Assembly (NCBI GenBank): GCA_019114005.1
Contig: DXGH01000039.1
Span: 1-45,767 of the forward strand
DNA: 45,767 bases
Reading direction: 5' to 3'
Source of the DNA: Candidatus Acetatifactor stercoripullorum
GTDB taxonomy: Bacteria; Bacillota; Clostridia; Lachnospirales; Lachnospiraceae
Numbering within the stretch: the first letter of the stretch is position 1; each line of letters begins with the position of its first letter. The notes under the pieces are model-generated. The model was not told the DNA's origin, did no database searches, and saw nothing but the letters and a program-made list of their open reading frames with translations. This document shows positions 7,825 through 17,079 of this stretch, in pieces. Both the position numbers and the translations under genes were made by a program.

Positions 7825-9363
7825 CTATATTCTGTAAATGCCCGCAGAGCACGGGGAAACTCTGATGCCTTCCCCACAGTTTTCAGCTTCCTTTCCAAAG
7901 CTGTACACCGTCTCCTTAAGTCTGCAGCCGCATTCAAACACGATTTCTCTTTCCGCAGGATTTAAAATAACAAGCAGGCTCTCCTCCCCTGCGCTTCTCA
8001 CATAGGCCAGGGGATACTCGTTTTGAGGAGCGTACACAAATTCAATGCCGCCGCCATTTTGCAGCGCAGGATGGGCTTTCCGCAAAGCGATCAGCCTGCG
8101 CACCTCCTGATAAAGAGAATCCTCTCTTTCCATCTGGCTTTCCACATCCGGCCGATCCGCAGACTCATCCAGGGGAATATACAAAAGCTCCCTTGGCGCA
8201 GAGCTGAAGCCTGCGTTGGTGCTCTTATCCCACTGCATGGGAGAACGGGAGCCCGTTCTTTGATAGCCGCCTTCCACGGAACGCAGCCCCTCCACAAACC
8301 GCATGCCGATTTCATCCCCGTAATACACAAAGGGAGCCCCGGGCATGGAAAGCAGAAAGGCAAAGGCAATTTTCAGCTCATCCCCCTTCAGGCGTCTTGC
8401 CAGCCTGTCCATATCATGATTGCCGGAGGGAATGCAGATGAATCCCTTTCCCTTTGTCTTTTCACGGCTCTCTTCATACCGCTTTACAAATGCGGAGGCA
8501 TCTCCTTTTCCTCTTTTGGAAAAGAAGGGTTCCTCACAGCGGAACAAATCATTGTAGTGAGAGGGTCCAAACTGCAGCAGGAAATCCATGTGAAAGCCCC
8601 CTGCCAGAGACTTTTCCGGCTCTCCCCATTCAGAAATCAATACCGCCTCCGGATATTCCTGGTCTAAGAAGGCTCTTACCTTCTGCCACAGCGCGATGGT
8701 TCCCTTTCCCTCAGGATCATTTTTCACAAGGGAGCCCGCCATATCTACCCGGAAGCCGTCGCAGCCCATGCCCAGCCAGAAGCGCATCACATTCTTCATT
8801 TCCTCCAGGGTGGCTCTTGGGCCTTCCTCCTCCGGAGACTGCTGCCAGGGACGGTTTCTCTCATAATATCCGTAATTCAATGCCGGCTGATGGGAAAAGA
8901 AGTTTACCACACAGGAACCGCTTCTGTCCGATATCCCCCGGATACAGCCCATCCCCTCCGGAGATTCCCAGATATCGTCCGTCCAGATGTAGCGGTCCGT
9001 ATAAGGATTTTTCTCTGCCTTCATAGATTCCTGAAACCATCTGTGCTTCGTAGAGGTATGTCCCGGAACCAGGTCCAGCAGCACATGGATTCCCCTCTTG
9101 TGAGCCTCCTTAAAAAGCCGCCGCAAGTCCTCGTTGGTGCCGTATCTGGGCGCAGCCAAATAGTAGTCCTCCACATCATAGCCCGCATCTCCAAAGGGAG
9201 ACTGAAAGCAGGGATTGAGCCAGATTCCGTTGCAGCCCAATCCCACGATATAATCCAGTCTTTCTATGATACCCTGGAAATCTCCGATTCCATCCCCATT
9301 GCTGTCCTGGAAGGATTGGGGATAAATTTCATAAAAAATTGCATCGTCAAGCCATTTCGCCAT
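7825..9363 (-). CDS. GH13 alpha-glucosidase/alpha-amylase family enzyme
   Basis: Intracellular hydrolase of alpha-glucans or maltodextrins (no signal peptide). The 512 residues fit a TIM-barrel GH13 enzyme: nucleophile Asp207 in DGFRVDMA, acid/base Glu245 in ISEWGEP, and Asp317 in SGNHD. Region I reads DLVPGHTS, with Gly where most members have Asn before the His. The N terminus (YEIYPQSFQDSNGDGIGD) is typical of oligo-1,6-glucosidase, amylosucrase and trehalose synthase-like members, so the exact substrate cannot be read from sequence. AGAGG lies 5 bases before the ATG. A possible TTGCAT...TAGAAA promoter sits in 9364-9461. Confidence 0.88.
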   Translation of the reverse strand: MAKWLDDAIFYEIYPQSFQDSNGDGIGDFQGIIERLDYIVGLGCNGIWLNPCFQSPFGDAGYDVEDYYLAAPRYGTNEDLRRLFKEAHKRGIHVLLDLVPGHTSTKHRWFQESMKAEKNPYTDRYIWTDDIWESPEGMGCIRGISDRSGSCVVNFFSHQPALNYGYYERNRPWQQSPEEEGPRATLEEMKNVMRFWLGMGCDGFRVDMAGSLVKNDPEGKGTIALWQKVRAFLDQEYPEAVLISEWGEPEKSLAGGFHMDFLLQFGPSHYNDLFRCEEPFFSKRGKGDASAFVKRYEESREKTKGKGFICIPSGNHDMDRLARRLKGDELKIAFAFLLSMPGAPFVYYGDEIGMRFVEGLRSVEGGYQRTGSRSPMQWDKSTNAGFSSAPRELLYIPLDESADRPDVESQMEREDSLYQEVRRLIALRKAHPALQNGGGIEFVYAPQNEYPLAYVRSAGEESLLVILNPAEREIVFECGCRLKETVYSFGKEAENCGEGIRVSPCSAGIYRI

Positions 9364-9461
9364 AAAAACCTCTTTTCCCTGCCCGCATCCGGCAGAAATC
9401 GTTTTCTACAAACAAAATAGCATAGAATGCAAAGAATGGCTATCTCTTTTTTCTTAAATTT

Positions 9462-10091
9462 TTATGCCATCGCTTCTTCATATCTTTTCTGAGCCTTCCG
9501 CCAGTTAATCAGATCAAACCAGCTCTCCACATAATCCGGCCTGCGGTTCTGATACTGCAGATAATAAGCATGCTCCCAGATATCCACTAAAAAAATGGGT
9601 GTGTAAAGGCTCAAATCCGGCACATCCTGATTGGCTGTCTGCTGGATGGAAAGCTTCCCCTCTGCGTCTGTCAAAAGCCACGCCCAGCCGGAGCCAAACT
9701 GCGTGACTGCAGCCTGCTTCATCTGTTCCTTAAACTGCTGATAGGAGCCGAAATCTCTTTTTACAGCTTCAGCCAGCGCCCCCACCGGCTCCTGCCCCAC
9801 CGGACCTTTCATGGCGTCAAAATAGAGCTCATGGTTGTGGACCCCTCCGCCATTATTGCGCACAGAGGTTCTGGCCGACGCAGGAAGATTCTCCAGGCTC
9901 ATCAAAAGCTCCTTCAGACTCATTTTCTGGAGCTCCGGATAATCGGCCAGCGTATTGTTCAGATTATCCACATAGGTCTTATAATGCTTGTCGTGGTGAA
10001 AGTGCATGGTCTCTCCGTCGATCACCGGAGACAGGGCATCATATTCATAGGGAAGGGGTCTCACTACAAAAGGGTACGTCTCTTCTTTCAT
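9462..10091 (-). CDS. sodA: Superoxide dismutase, Fe/Mn family
   Basis: Converts superoxide to oxygen and hydrogen peroxide in the cytoplasm. The 209 residues carry all four metal ligands: His32 (FHHDKH), His87 (NHELYF), Asp170 and His174 (DIWEHAYYLQYQNRR). TANQD in the second domain supplies the outer-sphere Gln usually seen in manganese enzymes, so I lean to Mn or cambialistic. The start has GAGGAG upstream. It stands between the GH13 gene and the carB terminator and is probably transcribed alone. Confidence 0.95.
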   Translation of the reverse strand: MKEETYPFVVRPLPYEYDALSPVIDGETMHFHHDKHYKTYVDNLNNTLADYPELQKMSLKELLMSLENLPASARTSVRNNGGGVHNHELYFDAMKGPVGQEPVGALAEAVKRDFGSYQQFKEQMKQAAVTQFGSGWAWLLTDAEGKLSIQQTANQDVPDLSLYTPIFLVDIWEHAYYLQYQNRRPDYVESWFDLINWRKAQKRYEEAMA

Positions 10092-10190
10092 ATTCTCCTC
10101 GTTTCTGCGCTGCTTTTACAGAGGGCAGACACGCGGATGCAGCACGGACGCATATCTGCCATTACCCCCTCAGTATATGCAGATCTGCAT

Positions 10191-10232
10191 AAAAAATTCC
10201 GTTTCAAAGCCTTTGCAGGCCTTGAAACGGAA
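10191..10232 (-). terminator. Intrinsic terminator after carB
   Basis: On the minus strand, TTCCGTTTCAAGGCC pairs with GGCTTTGAAACGGAA (15 positions, one G-T wobble) around a 6-base loop, then six T residues. It begins 4 bases after the carB stop. Confidence 0.93.
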
Positions 10233-10236
10233 CTGC

Positions 10237-13200
10237 TTATATCTGGGCAATGTCCACAAGCGTCAGCTCCCCGCCTGCATTCTCCAAGCTCGTCACCAGA
10301 GCTCTTGCAGTATCCATGGCTGTAATACAGTGAATGCCCGTCTCGATTGCCGTACGGCGGATCAAAAAGCCGTCCCTGGACTTGTCCCGCCCCTGAGTGG
10401 GCGTATCAATGACAAGATCAATCTTATGTCCCAGAATCAAATCCATTACCGTAGGGGATTCCTGGGATATCTTATTTACCTTCCTGGCTTTCACGCCCGC
10501 CTCATTCAAAGCGGCCGCCGTGCTTCTGGTGGCGTAAATGGTATATCCCAGCTTTTCAAATCGTCTGCCGATCTCGATAGCCTCTCCCTTGTCCGCATCC
10601 TTCACGGTAATGATCATATTTTTATACTTGGGCAGATTTACGCCCGCCCCCAAAAACGCCTTGTACAGCGCCTCATTGAAGGTCTTTGCGATTCCCAGGC
10701 ACTCTCCGGTGGATTTCATTTCAGGCCCTAAGCTGATCTCCGCCCCACGGATTTTTTCAAAGGAGAACACAGGCATCTTTATGGCAAAGTATTCCGCCTC
10801 CGGCTGCAGGCCCGGCTCATAGCCAAGCTCTCGTATGGTTTTGCCGATGATTACCTCCGCCGCCAGATCTACAATGGGGATTCCGGTTACCTTGCTGATA
10901 TAAGGCACGGTACGGGAGGAACGGGGATTCACCTCGATCACATACACCTCATCCCCGATAGCGATAAACTGAATGTTGATCAGTCCCTTTACATGCAGCG
11001 CCTTAGCCAGCCTTCTTGTATACTCTGCAATCTTTTCCTTCACAGCCTGGTTTATGGTATGCGCCGGATATACGGAAATACTGTCCCCGGAATGCACGCC
11101 CGTGCGCTCCACATGCTCCATAATACCCGGAATCAAAATATCCGTGCCGTCGCAAACCGCGTCCACCTCAATCTCCTTGCCCTGGAGATATTTATCCACC
11201 AAAATGGGATGATCCTGGGCAATGCGGTTGATGATCTCCATAAATTCTTCGATTTCCTCATCGGAAATGGCAATCTGCATTCCCTGGCCTCCCAGCACAT
11301 AGGAGGGCCTCACCAGCACAGGGTAGCCCAGGCGGTTTGCCACAGCCTTCGCTTCCTCTGCAGTATACACGGTTCCCCCGGCAGCTCTTGGAATCTGCGT
11401 CTCCTCCAGAATCTTATCGAACAGCTCCCTGTCCTCGGCAGCGTCCACGTCCTCTGCCTTTGTTCCCAAAATGGGCACGCCCATTTTCATCAGGCTTTCC
11501 GTCAGCTTGATGGCCGTCTGTCCGCCAAACTGCACCACAGCCCCGTCCGGCTTCTCTATGTTGACAATGGACTCTACATCCTCCGCAGTCAGGGGTTCAA
11601 AGTACAGCTTATCCGCAATGTCGAAGTCCGTACTCACAGTCTCCGGGTTGTTGTTGATGATAATAGTCTCATAGCCGGCCTTGGAAAAAGCCCAGGTGGC
11701 ATGAACAGAACAGTAATCAAATTCGATTCCCTGTCCGATGCGGATGGGGCCGGAGCCCAGCACCAAAACCTTCTTGCGGCCGCTTGTTTCCACCGCTTCG
11801 CTCTCTCCCCCGTACACGGAATAGTAATAAGGCGTGGAAGCCGCAAATTCCGCCGCGCAGGTATCCACCATTTTATACACGGCCACAATGCTGTTGTCAT
11901 AGCGCATCTGTTTGATCTCTGCCTCAGAAATGCCCGTAAGCCTGGAGATCACATTATCGGGAAATTCAATGCGCTTTGCCTCCTTCAAAAGCTCCACAGT
12001 AAGGGGCCCCTTCCTCAGCGCCTGCTCCATCTCCACCAGAATCGCTATCTTATCGATGAACCAGATATCGATCATAGTGATCTCATGGATCTCTTCATAG
12101 CTTACGCCCTTTCTGATGGCCTCCGCAATCACATAGATGCGCTGATCGTCCACTATTTTCAGACGCTCCTTGATCTCCTCGCAGGAAAGAGCGCTGAAAT
12201 CATAGCTCAACAGGCAGTCCACATGCTGCTCCAGAGAGCGGATAGCCTTCATCAGCGCGCCTTCAAAATTATTGCAGATGCTCATCACCTCGCCGGTGGC
12301 CTTCATCTGGGTGGTCAGCGTCCGCTTTGCGGTGATAAATTTATCAAAGGGCAGACGGGGAATCTTTACCACACAGTAATCCAGGGCAGGCTCAAAGCTT
12401 GCATAGGTTTTGTGGGTAATTGCATTCTTGATCTCATCCAGGGTGTAGCCCAGTGCGATCTTGGCCGCCACCTTGGCGATGGGGTATCCCGTAGCCTTGG
12501 AGGCCAGAGCGGAGGAACGGCTCACCCGGGGATTTACCTCAATAACGCAGTACTCAAAGCTGGTGGGATGCAGCGCAAACTGCACATTACAGCCTCCGGT
12601 AATCTCCAGCTCATTGATAATATTCAGCGCAGAGCTGCGAAGCATCTGGTATTCCTTATCGCTTAAGGTCTGGGAAGGCGCCACCACAATGCTGTCTCCC
12701 GTATGTACGCCCACCGGGTCAATATTTTCCATATTACATACGGTGATACAGTTGCCTGCGCTATCCCGCATCACCTCATATTCGATTTCCTTCCAGCCGG
12801 CAATGCAGCGCTCCACCAGCACCTGGCCCACTCTGGAAAGGCGGAGGCCGTTCTCCAGAATTTCCTCCAGCTCCTCCCTGTTATGGGCGATGCCGCCGCC
12901 CGATCCGCCCAGGGTATAGGCGGGGCGAAGCACCACAGGATAACCGATGGAATTGGTGAAATCAATGCCGTCCTGAACGTTTTCCACCACCTTGGATGCC
13001 GCACAGGGCTCGCCGATACGCTCCATCAGATCCTTGAATTCCTGACGCCCCTCGGCATTTCTTATGGTAGCCGCTGTGGTTCCCAAAAGCCTTACGCCGT
13101 GGGAGGCCAAAAATCCCGACTCCTCCAGCTCCATTCCCAGATTTAAGCCCGCCTGTCCGCCCAGCGTAGGGAGAATACTGTCAGGCTTTTCCTTTTCGAT

Positions 13201-13431
13201 GATCTGCTCTAAAACCTTTACCGTGAGAGGTTCAATATATACCTTGTCCGCTATGTCCTTGTCCGTCATGATGGTGGCCGGGTTGGAGTTTACCAATATA
13301 ACCTCCACACCCTCCTCCTTCAAGGAACGGCAGGCCTGGGTTCCCGCGTAGTCAAACTCTGCTGCCTGGCCAATCACGATAGGACCGGAGCCGATTACCA
13401 TTACTCGTTTTACATTTGGATTCTTTGGCAT
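10237..13431 (-). CDS. carB: Carbamoyl phosphate synthase large subunit
   Basis: Makes carbamoyl phosphate for arginine and pyrimidine synthesis from bicarbonate, ATP and ammonia passed from CarA. The 1064 residues hold two ATP-grasp halves, each opening with a GSGPI(V/R)IGQ motif (near residues 13 and 560), then an oligomerisation region and a C-terminal MGS-like allosteric domain. Length is normal. It starts 1 base after the carA stop, so translation is coupled. A terminator follows. Confidence 0.98.
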   Translation of the reverse strand: MPKNPNVKRVMVIGSGPIVIGQAAEFDYAGTQACRSLKEEGVEVILVNSNPATIMTDKDIADKVYIEPLTVKVLEQIIEKEKPDSILPTLGGQAGLNLGMELEESGFLASHGVRLLGTTAATIRNAEGRQEFKDLMERIGEPCAASKVVENVQDGIDFTNSIGYPVVLRPAYTLGGSGGGIAHNREELEEILENGLRLSRVGQVLVERCIAGWKEIEYEVMRDSAGNCITVCNMENIDPVGVHTGDSIVVAPSQTLSDKEYQMLRSSALNIINELEITGGCNVQFALHPTSFEYCVIEVNPRVSRSSALASKATGYPIAKVAAKIALGYTLDEIKNAITHKTYASFEPALDYCVVKIPRLPFDKFITAKRTLTTQMKATGEVMSICNNFEGALMKAIRSLEQHVDCLLSYDFSALSCEEIKERLKIVDDQRIYVIAEAIRKGVSYEEIHEITMIDIWFIDKIAILVEMEQALRKGPLTVELLKEAKRIEFPDNVISRLTGISEAEIKQMRYDNSIVAVYKMVDTCAAEFAASTPYYYSVYGGESEAVETSGRKKVLVLGSGPIRIGQGIEFDYCSVHATWAFSKAGYETIIINNNPETVSTDFDIADKLYFEPLTAEDVESIVNIEKPDGAVVQFGGQTAIKLTESLMKMGVPILGTKAEDVDAAEDRELFDKILEETQIPRAAGGTVYTAEEAKAVANRLGYPVLVRPSYVLGGQGMQIAISDEEIEEFMEIINRIAQDHPILVDKYLQGKEIEVDAVCDGTDILIPGIMEHVERTGVHSGDSISVYPAHTINQAVKEKIAEYTRRLAKALHVKGLINIQFIAIGDEVYVIEVNPRSSRTVPYISKVTGIPIVDLAAEVIIGKTIRELGYEPGLQPEAEYFAIKMPVFSFEKIRGAEISLGPEMKSTGECLGIAKTFNEALYKAFLGAGVNLPKYKNMIITVKDADKGEAIEIGRRFEKLGYTIYATRSTAAALNEAGVKARKVNKISQESPTVMDLILGHKIDLVIDTPTQGRDKSRDGFLIRRTAIETGIHCITAMDTARALVTSLENAGGELTLVDIAQI

Positions 13432-13432
13432 A

Positions 13433-14620
13433 TTACTTCTCTCCCTTCATCATAGAAATGAACCGATCAAACAGATAACCGGAATCCTGAGGGCCCGGAC
13501 AAGCCTCCGGATGAAACTGTACCGTGAAAATATTCTTGTTGGTATAAGACAATCCCTCATTGGTACCGTCGTTTACATTGATAAAAGCAGGCACCGCAAC
13601 CTTGGGGTCCAGCTTGTCCGTATCCACCACATAACCGTGATTCTGAGAGGAAATATACACCTTGCCCGTGGCAAGATCCTTCACCGGATGATTGCCGCCT
13701 CTGTGTCCGTACTTCATTTTGTGGGTATCCGCTCCTGTGGCAAGGGCCATAAGCTGATGTCCCAGACAGATAGCAAAAATGGGGATCTCCGTATCGTAAA
13801 GCTTTTTGATTTCCCTGATCACAGAGGTGCACTCTTTGGGATCCCCTGGTCCATTGCTCAGCATAATGCCGTCGTAATTTCCCTCTATGATCTCCTCTGC
13901 CGGTGTCAGGGCCGGATACACAGTGACCTCACAGCCTCTCTGGGCCAGCGAACGTGCAATATTTTCCTTCGCTCCAAGATCCAAAAGCGCCACCCTAAGG
14001 CCTGCGCCGTTTAACTCCCGCACCAGAGAAGGCCTTTTTTCTCTGACGCCCCTCTCGTAGCTTATCCTGTCAAAACGGGCAGCACCGGATAAGGGACCGT
14101 TCTGCTCCAAAACCGTTGTAGGCTCCACTGTATGCTTCTCCTTACAGGTCACCCGCTCCACCACCTTCCCGGTGGTATATTCCTTCAATCTGGGAAGAAT
14201 TTCTTCCAGACAATAATTTTCATTGGTGGTAATCATGCCATTCATGGTGCCTTTTTCCCGCAGAATCTTAGTCAGCGCCCTGGTGTCAATTCCTGCGATG
14301 CCGGGCACACCGTTCTCCTCCAAAAACGCCTGAATGGTACAGTCATTTCTGAAATTACTGGGAATGCGCGAAAGCTCCCGCACAATAAAGCCATCCGGCC
14401 AGGGCCTTGAGGATTCCATGTCCTCTCTGCAGATACCGTAATTGCCGATCAGCGGGTATGTCATGCAGACCGCCTGTCCTGCATAGGAAGGATCCGTCAG
14501 CACCTCCAGGTATCCCGCCATGGATGTGTTAAACACAATTTCACTGATTACTTCCCTGTCCGCGCCGATGTGCGTTCCCTCAAACACGGTACCGTCCTCT
14601 AACACCAAAAATGCCTTCAT
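13433..14620 (-). CDS. carA: Carbamoyl phosphate synthase small subunit (glutamine amidotransferase)
   Basis: Hydrolyses glutamine and channels ammonia to CarB. The 395 residues have the N-terminal CPSase small-chain domain (1 to about 150) and a class I amidotransferase domain with Cys285 (AICLGHQ), His370 and Glu372 (FHPEACPGP). It is a little longer than most CarA, from an insert near 160-200 (KHTVEPTTVLEQNG...). AGAGAGG precedes the ATG. First gene of the carA-carB operon; its leader is only about 50 bases, with no PyrR-type attenuator visible. Confidence 0.97.
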   Translation of the reverse strand: MKAFLVLEDGTVFEGTHIGADREVISEIVFNTSMAGYLEVLTDPSYAGQAVCMTYPLIGNYGICREDMESSRPWPDGFIVRELSRIPSNFRNDCTIQAFLEENGVPGIAGIDTRALTKILREKGTMNGMITTNENYCLEEILPRLKEYTTGKVVERVTCKEKHTVEPTTVLEQNGPLSGAARFDRISYERGVREKRPSLVRELNGAGLRVALLDLGAKENIARSLAQRGCEVTVYPALTPAEEIIEGNYDGIMLSNGPGDPKECTSVIREIKKLYDTEIPIFAICLGHQLMALATGADTHKMKYGHRGGNHPVKDLATGKVYISSQNHGYVVDTDKLDPKVAVPAFINVNDGTNEGLSYTNKNIFTVQFHPEACPGPQDSGYLFDRFISMMKGEK

Positions 14621-14676
14621 ACTCTACCTCTCTTTTCGTTCTCGCGCTTCCAAACGTTCTTTTGCATAATCGCTTC

Positions 14677-14705
14677 ATTATATCACAAAAGAAATGCACG
14701 GGCAA
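14677..14705 (-). promoter_or_regulatory. carAB promoter
   Basis: On the minus strand, TTGCCC (14700-14705), 17-base spacer, consensus TATAAT (14677-14682) preceded by TG (extended -10). Confidence 0.8.
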
Positions 14706-14740
14706 TACCCCGCTTTCCCTTAAAAAGGCCGCCGGGCTGC

Positions 14741-14787
14741 AAAAAAAGAACACGGCCTCCGGTCGCCCGGCCCGAAACCGCATTCTT
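14741..14787 (-). terminator. Intrinsic terminator after the lipoprotein gene
   Basis: On the minus strand, AAGAATGCGG pairs with CCGTGTTCTT (including G-T pairs), enclosing a GC-rich inner stem; T residues follow. It ends the 14808-15731 transcript just ahead of the carAB promoter. Confidence 0.75.
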
Positions 14788-14807
14788 TCTTTCAAGCATT
14801 CCCAAGC

Positions 14808-15731
14808 TTAATACACCCACCGGTAAAACTCCGTCCAGCCATGCACAGCCATGGAATCCTCATACTCGAAAAGCAGAATTTTCTTCCAGGGTGACGGCGA
14901 ACCGTCAGGGAAGTCAATAGCTGCCTGTCTGTTTTTCACACCGTTCATGGTGTAGTCATCCAAGGTCACTTCCACCGTGCCAAGCTCCGTTTCAAAGGAG
15001 GTTTCATATAAAACGGCGTTTTCCTCCAAAGCCGTCATCAATCCTTCCTCCTCCATGCCAAAGGCCTTGAAAAAGTCCGCAATGGTAAAGCAGTTATACT
15101 TCTCCGCGTAATCTGCAAAGCCTCCCACAGGCGCAAGTCCTCCGGAAGCATCCTTCACAGTCCCAAAGTCAGTCACCACGCTGTCAAGCTCTGTGTCCGA
15201 ATAGGAATAGTAAGTATAAATCTGACTCCCATCCACAGTGCCCCTGAATTCCAGATACATGCTGTCATAGCTCTCTCCGGTTTCCATATCCCAGCTGTCT
15301 GTATCGGTAAAATACAGCTCTACGCCTCCTTCCAGCGTCTGCGTGCCTTCATTTTCCACACCCTGGCTTAGTCTGTAGGTATCCGCAGCCTCTGCGCTGT
15401 TAATGTCCTCAAAAGCATGCTCCGACTGGTAAGGAGCATACACAAATTCCGTAAAAGGATCGGACATATCCGGCTGATACGCCTCTTGTACCGTTTCCAG
15501 GGAAGCAGCCGGAACTGTTTCCGACACAATGCCGTCAGTTGCTCCATCTGCGGTTCCCTCTGTGGTTGCCTCATCAGAGGCTGCTGTCTCATCAAAAGCC
15601 CCGGACTCCGCTTCCGCCGTACTCTGTGCTGCAGCCGCTTCGGATTCCCCGGACTGGCCGTCACCGCCGCAGGCCGTCAGGAAAGCCGCTGTCATTACAG
15701 CCGTCAAAAAAATGGGTAACGCTTTTTTCAT
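14808..15731 (-). CDS. Lipoprotein of unknown function
   Basis: 307 residues with a clear lipoprotein signal: MKK, a hydrophobic stretch, then lipobox LTAC with the lipidated Cys near residue 21, followed by a long Ser/Glu/Ala/Thr-rich linker (about 25-80) typical of a surface-tethered protein. The rest is an acidic, Tyr-rich domain that I do not recognise; it looks beta-rich. I start at the ATG at 15731 because GGGAGG sits 7 bases upstream; the ATG two codons earlier is too close. Monocistronic, with its own promoter and terminator, divergent from alaX. Function unknown. Confidence 0.85.
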   Translation of the reverse strand: MKKALPIFLTAVMTAAFLTACGGDGQSGESEAAAAQSTAEAESGAFDETAASDEATTEGTADGATDGIVSETVPAASLETVQEAYQPDMSDPFTEFVYAPYQSEHAFEDINSAEAADTYRLSQGVENEGTQTLEGGVELYFTDTDSWDMETGESYDSMYLEFRGTVDGSQIYTYYSYSDTELDSVVTDFGTVKDASGGLAPVGGFADYAEKYNCFTIADFFKAFGMEEEGLMTALEENAVLYETSFETELGTVEVTLDDYTMNGVKNRQAAIDFPDGSPSPWKKILLFEYEDSMAVHGWTEFYRWVY

Positions 15732-15773
15732 CCTCATTCCTCCCAGCTTTATCCGGTTTCTATCGTTTAGAAA

Positions 15774-15802
15774 ACTATACAGCAACGCTTGTCCCAAGTC
15801 AA
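15774..15802 (-). promoter_or_regulatory. Promoter of the lipoprotein gene
   Basis: On the minus strand, TTGACT (15797-15802), 17-base spacer, TATAGT (15774-15779). It lies back to back with the alaX promoter. Confidence 0.75.
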
Positions 15803-15830
15803 TCCCCATTTGTTTATCCCCGATTCCTCC

Positions 15831-15859
15831 TTGCAAAATGGCGCGCCCGGGAGTACACT
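15831..15859 (+). promoter_or_regulatory. Promoter of the alaX gene
   Basis: TTGCAA (15831-15836), 17-base spacer, TACACT (15854-15859), 56 bases ahead of the start codon. Confidence 0.6.
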
Positions 15860-15915
15860 GAAGCTGAATACGACGCAGTTACAAAAGGGCTTATGCGGCA
15901 GAATGAGAGGAAAAA

Positions 15916-17079
15916 ATGAAAAATACACATAAAATATATTATGATAATGTTCATCAGACAGAATTTGAGGCCAGAGTGCTGGAATGCGCCGCCGAGGAAA
16001 AAACAGGGCGGTACCGGATCATACTGGACAAAACGGCCTTCTTTCCGGAGGAGGGCGGGCAAGTGGCAGATGCAGGCTTTCTGGACGAGCAAAAGGTTCT
16101 GGATGTACAGATTAAAGACAATATCATCTATCACTATACGCAGGCTCCCTTTCCCGAGGGACACACCGTCAGGGGCCGGGTAGACTGGGCCCAGCGCTTT
16201 GATTTTATGCAGCAGCATACCGGGGAGCATATCCTGTCCGGACTGGTAAATGCCCATTACGGCTATGACAATGTGGGCTTTCACCTGGGGCTTTCGGAAG
16301 TGACTCTGGATTTTAACAAAAACCTGTCCCTGGAACAGCTGCGGGCCATTGAAGTCCTGGCCAATCAGGCCGTGTGGGCCGACCTGCCTGTGTATGTGTC
16401 CACCCCTTCTCCTGATGCCTTGTCCCGAATGACTTACCGCAGCAAAATTGCGTTGGACAAAGGCGTCCGCATTGTGGAAATCCCCGGCGTGGATATATGC
16501 GCCTGCTGTGCTCCCCATGTGGAATCCACAGGGCAGATCGGATTGATCAAAATTACCGGTGCCCAAAGCCACCGGGGCGGCGTCCGGGTGACGATTCTCT
16601 GCGGAAACCGGGCGCTGTCAGATTATACCAAAAAGCAGGACGCCGTCTCAGGAATCTCCGCTCTGCTCTCCGCCAAGCCGGAGGACACCCCCCAGGCCGT
16701 AAAGCGGCTGCTTTCAGAAAATGCCGCTCTTAAGGCCCGTACAGGACAGCTGCAGGCGAAGCTTCTTTCCCAGCAGATAAAGGACCTTCCCTCGCCAGAG
16801 GAGACAGATCATGTAGTATTATTTACAGGTGATCTGGACAGTATCGCCCTGCGAAATGCCGTAAACACCCTCACAAAAGATTATCCCGGCTTCTGCGCCA
16901 TTTTTGCAGGAGATGACAAATCGGGCTACCGTTATGTCATCGGCAGCGCAGGCAAAGACTGCAGAGAGCTGGCCCAGAGACTTGGTCAGCGCTTTCAGGC
17001 CAAGGGCGGAGGCAGCGCCCCCATGGTTCAGGGAAGCATTTCCGCGCCAGAGTCGGACATCCGGGCATTTTTCCAATAA
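15916..17079 (+). CDS. alaX: Alanyl-tRNA editing protein, AlaX-L type with DHHA1 domain
   Basis: Hydrolyses serine or glycine wrongly attached to tRNA-Ala. The 387 residues resemble the editing half of AlaRS: zinc ligands His101 and His105 (HTGEH) and Cys197/His201 (CACCAPH), then a short coiled coil (about 240-280) and a DHHA1 domain ending in a Gly-rich RNA-binding motif (KGGGSAPMVQGS). No aminoacylation domain is present. GAGAGG precedes the ATG. One of the few plus-strand genes here; its last 52 bases overlap the 3' end of the convergent phosphoesterase gene. Confidence 0.92.
   Translation: MKNTHKIYYDNVHQTEFEARVLECAAEEKTGRYRIILDKTAFFPEEGGQVADAGFLDEQKVLDVQIKDNIIYHYTQAPFPEGHTVRGRVDWAQRFDFMQQHTGEHILSGLVNAHYGYDNVGFHLGLSEVTLDFNKNLSLEQLRAIEVLANQAVWADLPVYVSTPSPDALSRMTYRSKIALDKGVRIVEIPGVDICACCAPHVESTGQIGLIKITGAQSHRGGVRVTILCGNRALSDYTKKQDAVSGISALLSAKPEDTPQAVKRLLSENAALKARTGQLQAKLLSQQIKDLPSPEETDHVVLFTGDLDSIALRNAVNTLTKDYPGFCAIFAGDDKSGYRYVIGSAGKDCRELAQRLGQRFQAKGGGSAPMVQGSISAPESDIRAFFQ

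Noticed and set aside
10993..12666. 557-codon plus-strand open frame
   Set aside because: It lies wholly inside carB on the other strand; composition is that of an antisense shadow, with no ribosome site and no recognisable domain.
14621..14676. PyrR-type attenuator or pyrimidine leader before carA
   Set aside because: The leader is about 50 bases and shows no terminator/antiterminator pair.
15814..16572. 252-codon minus-strand open frame
   Set aside because: Antisense to the intact alaX gene, with unlikely composition and no ribosome site.
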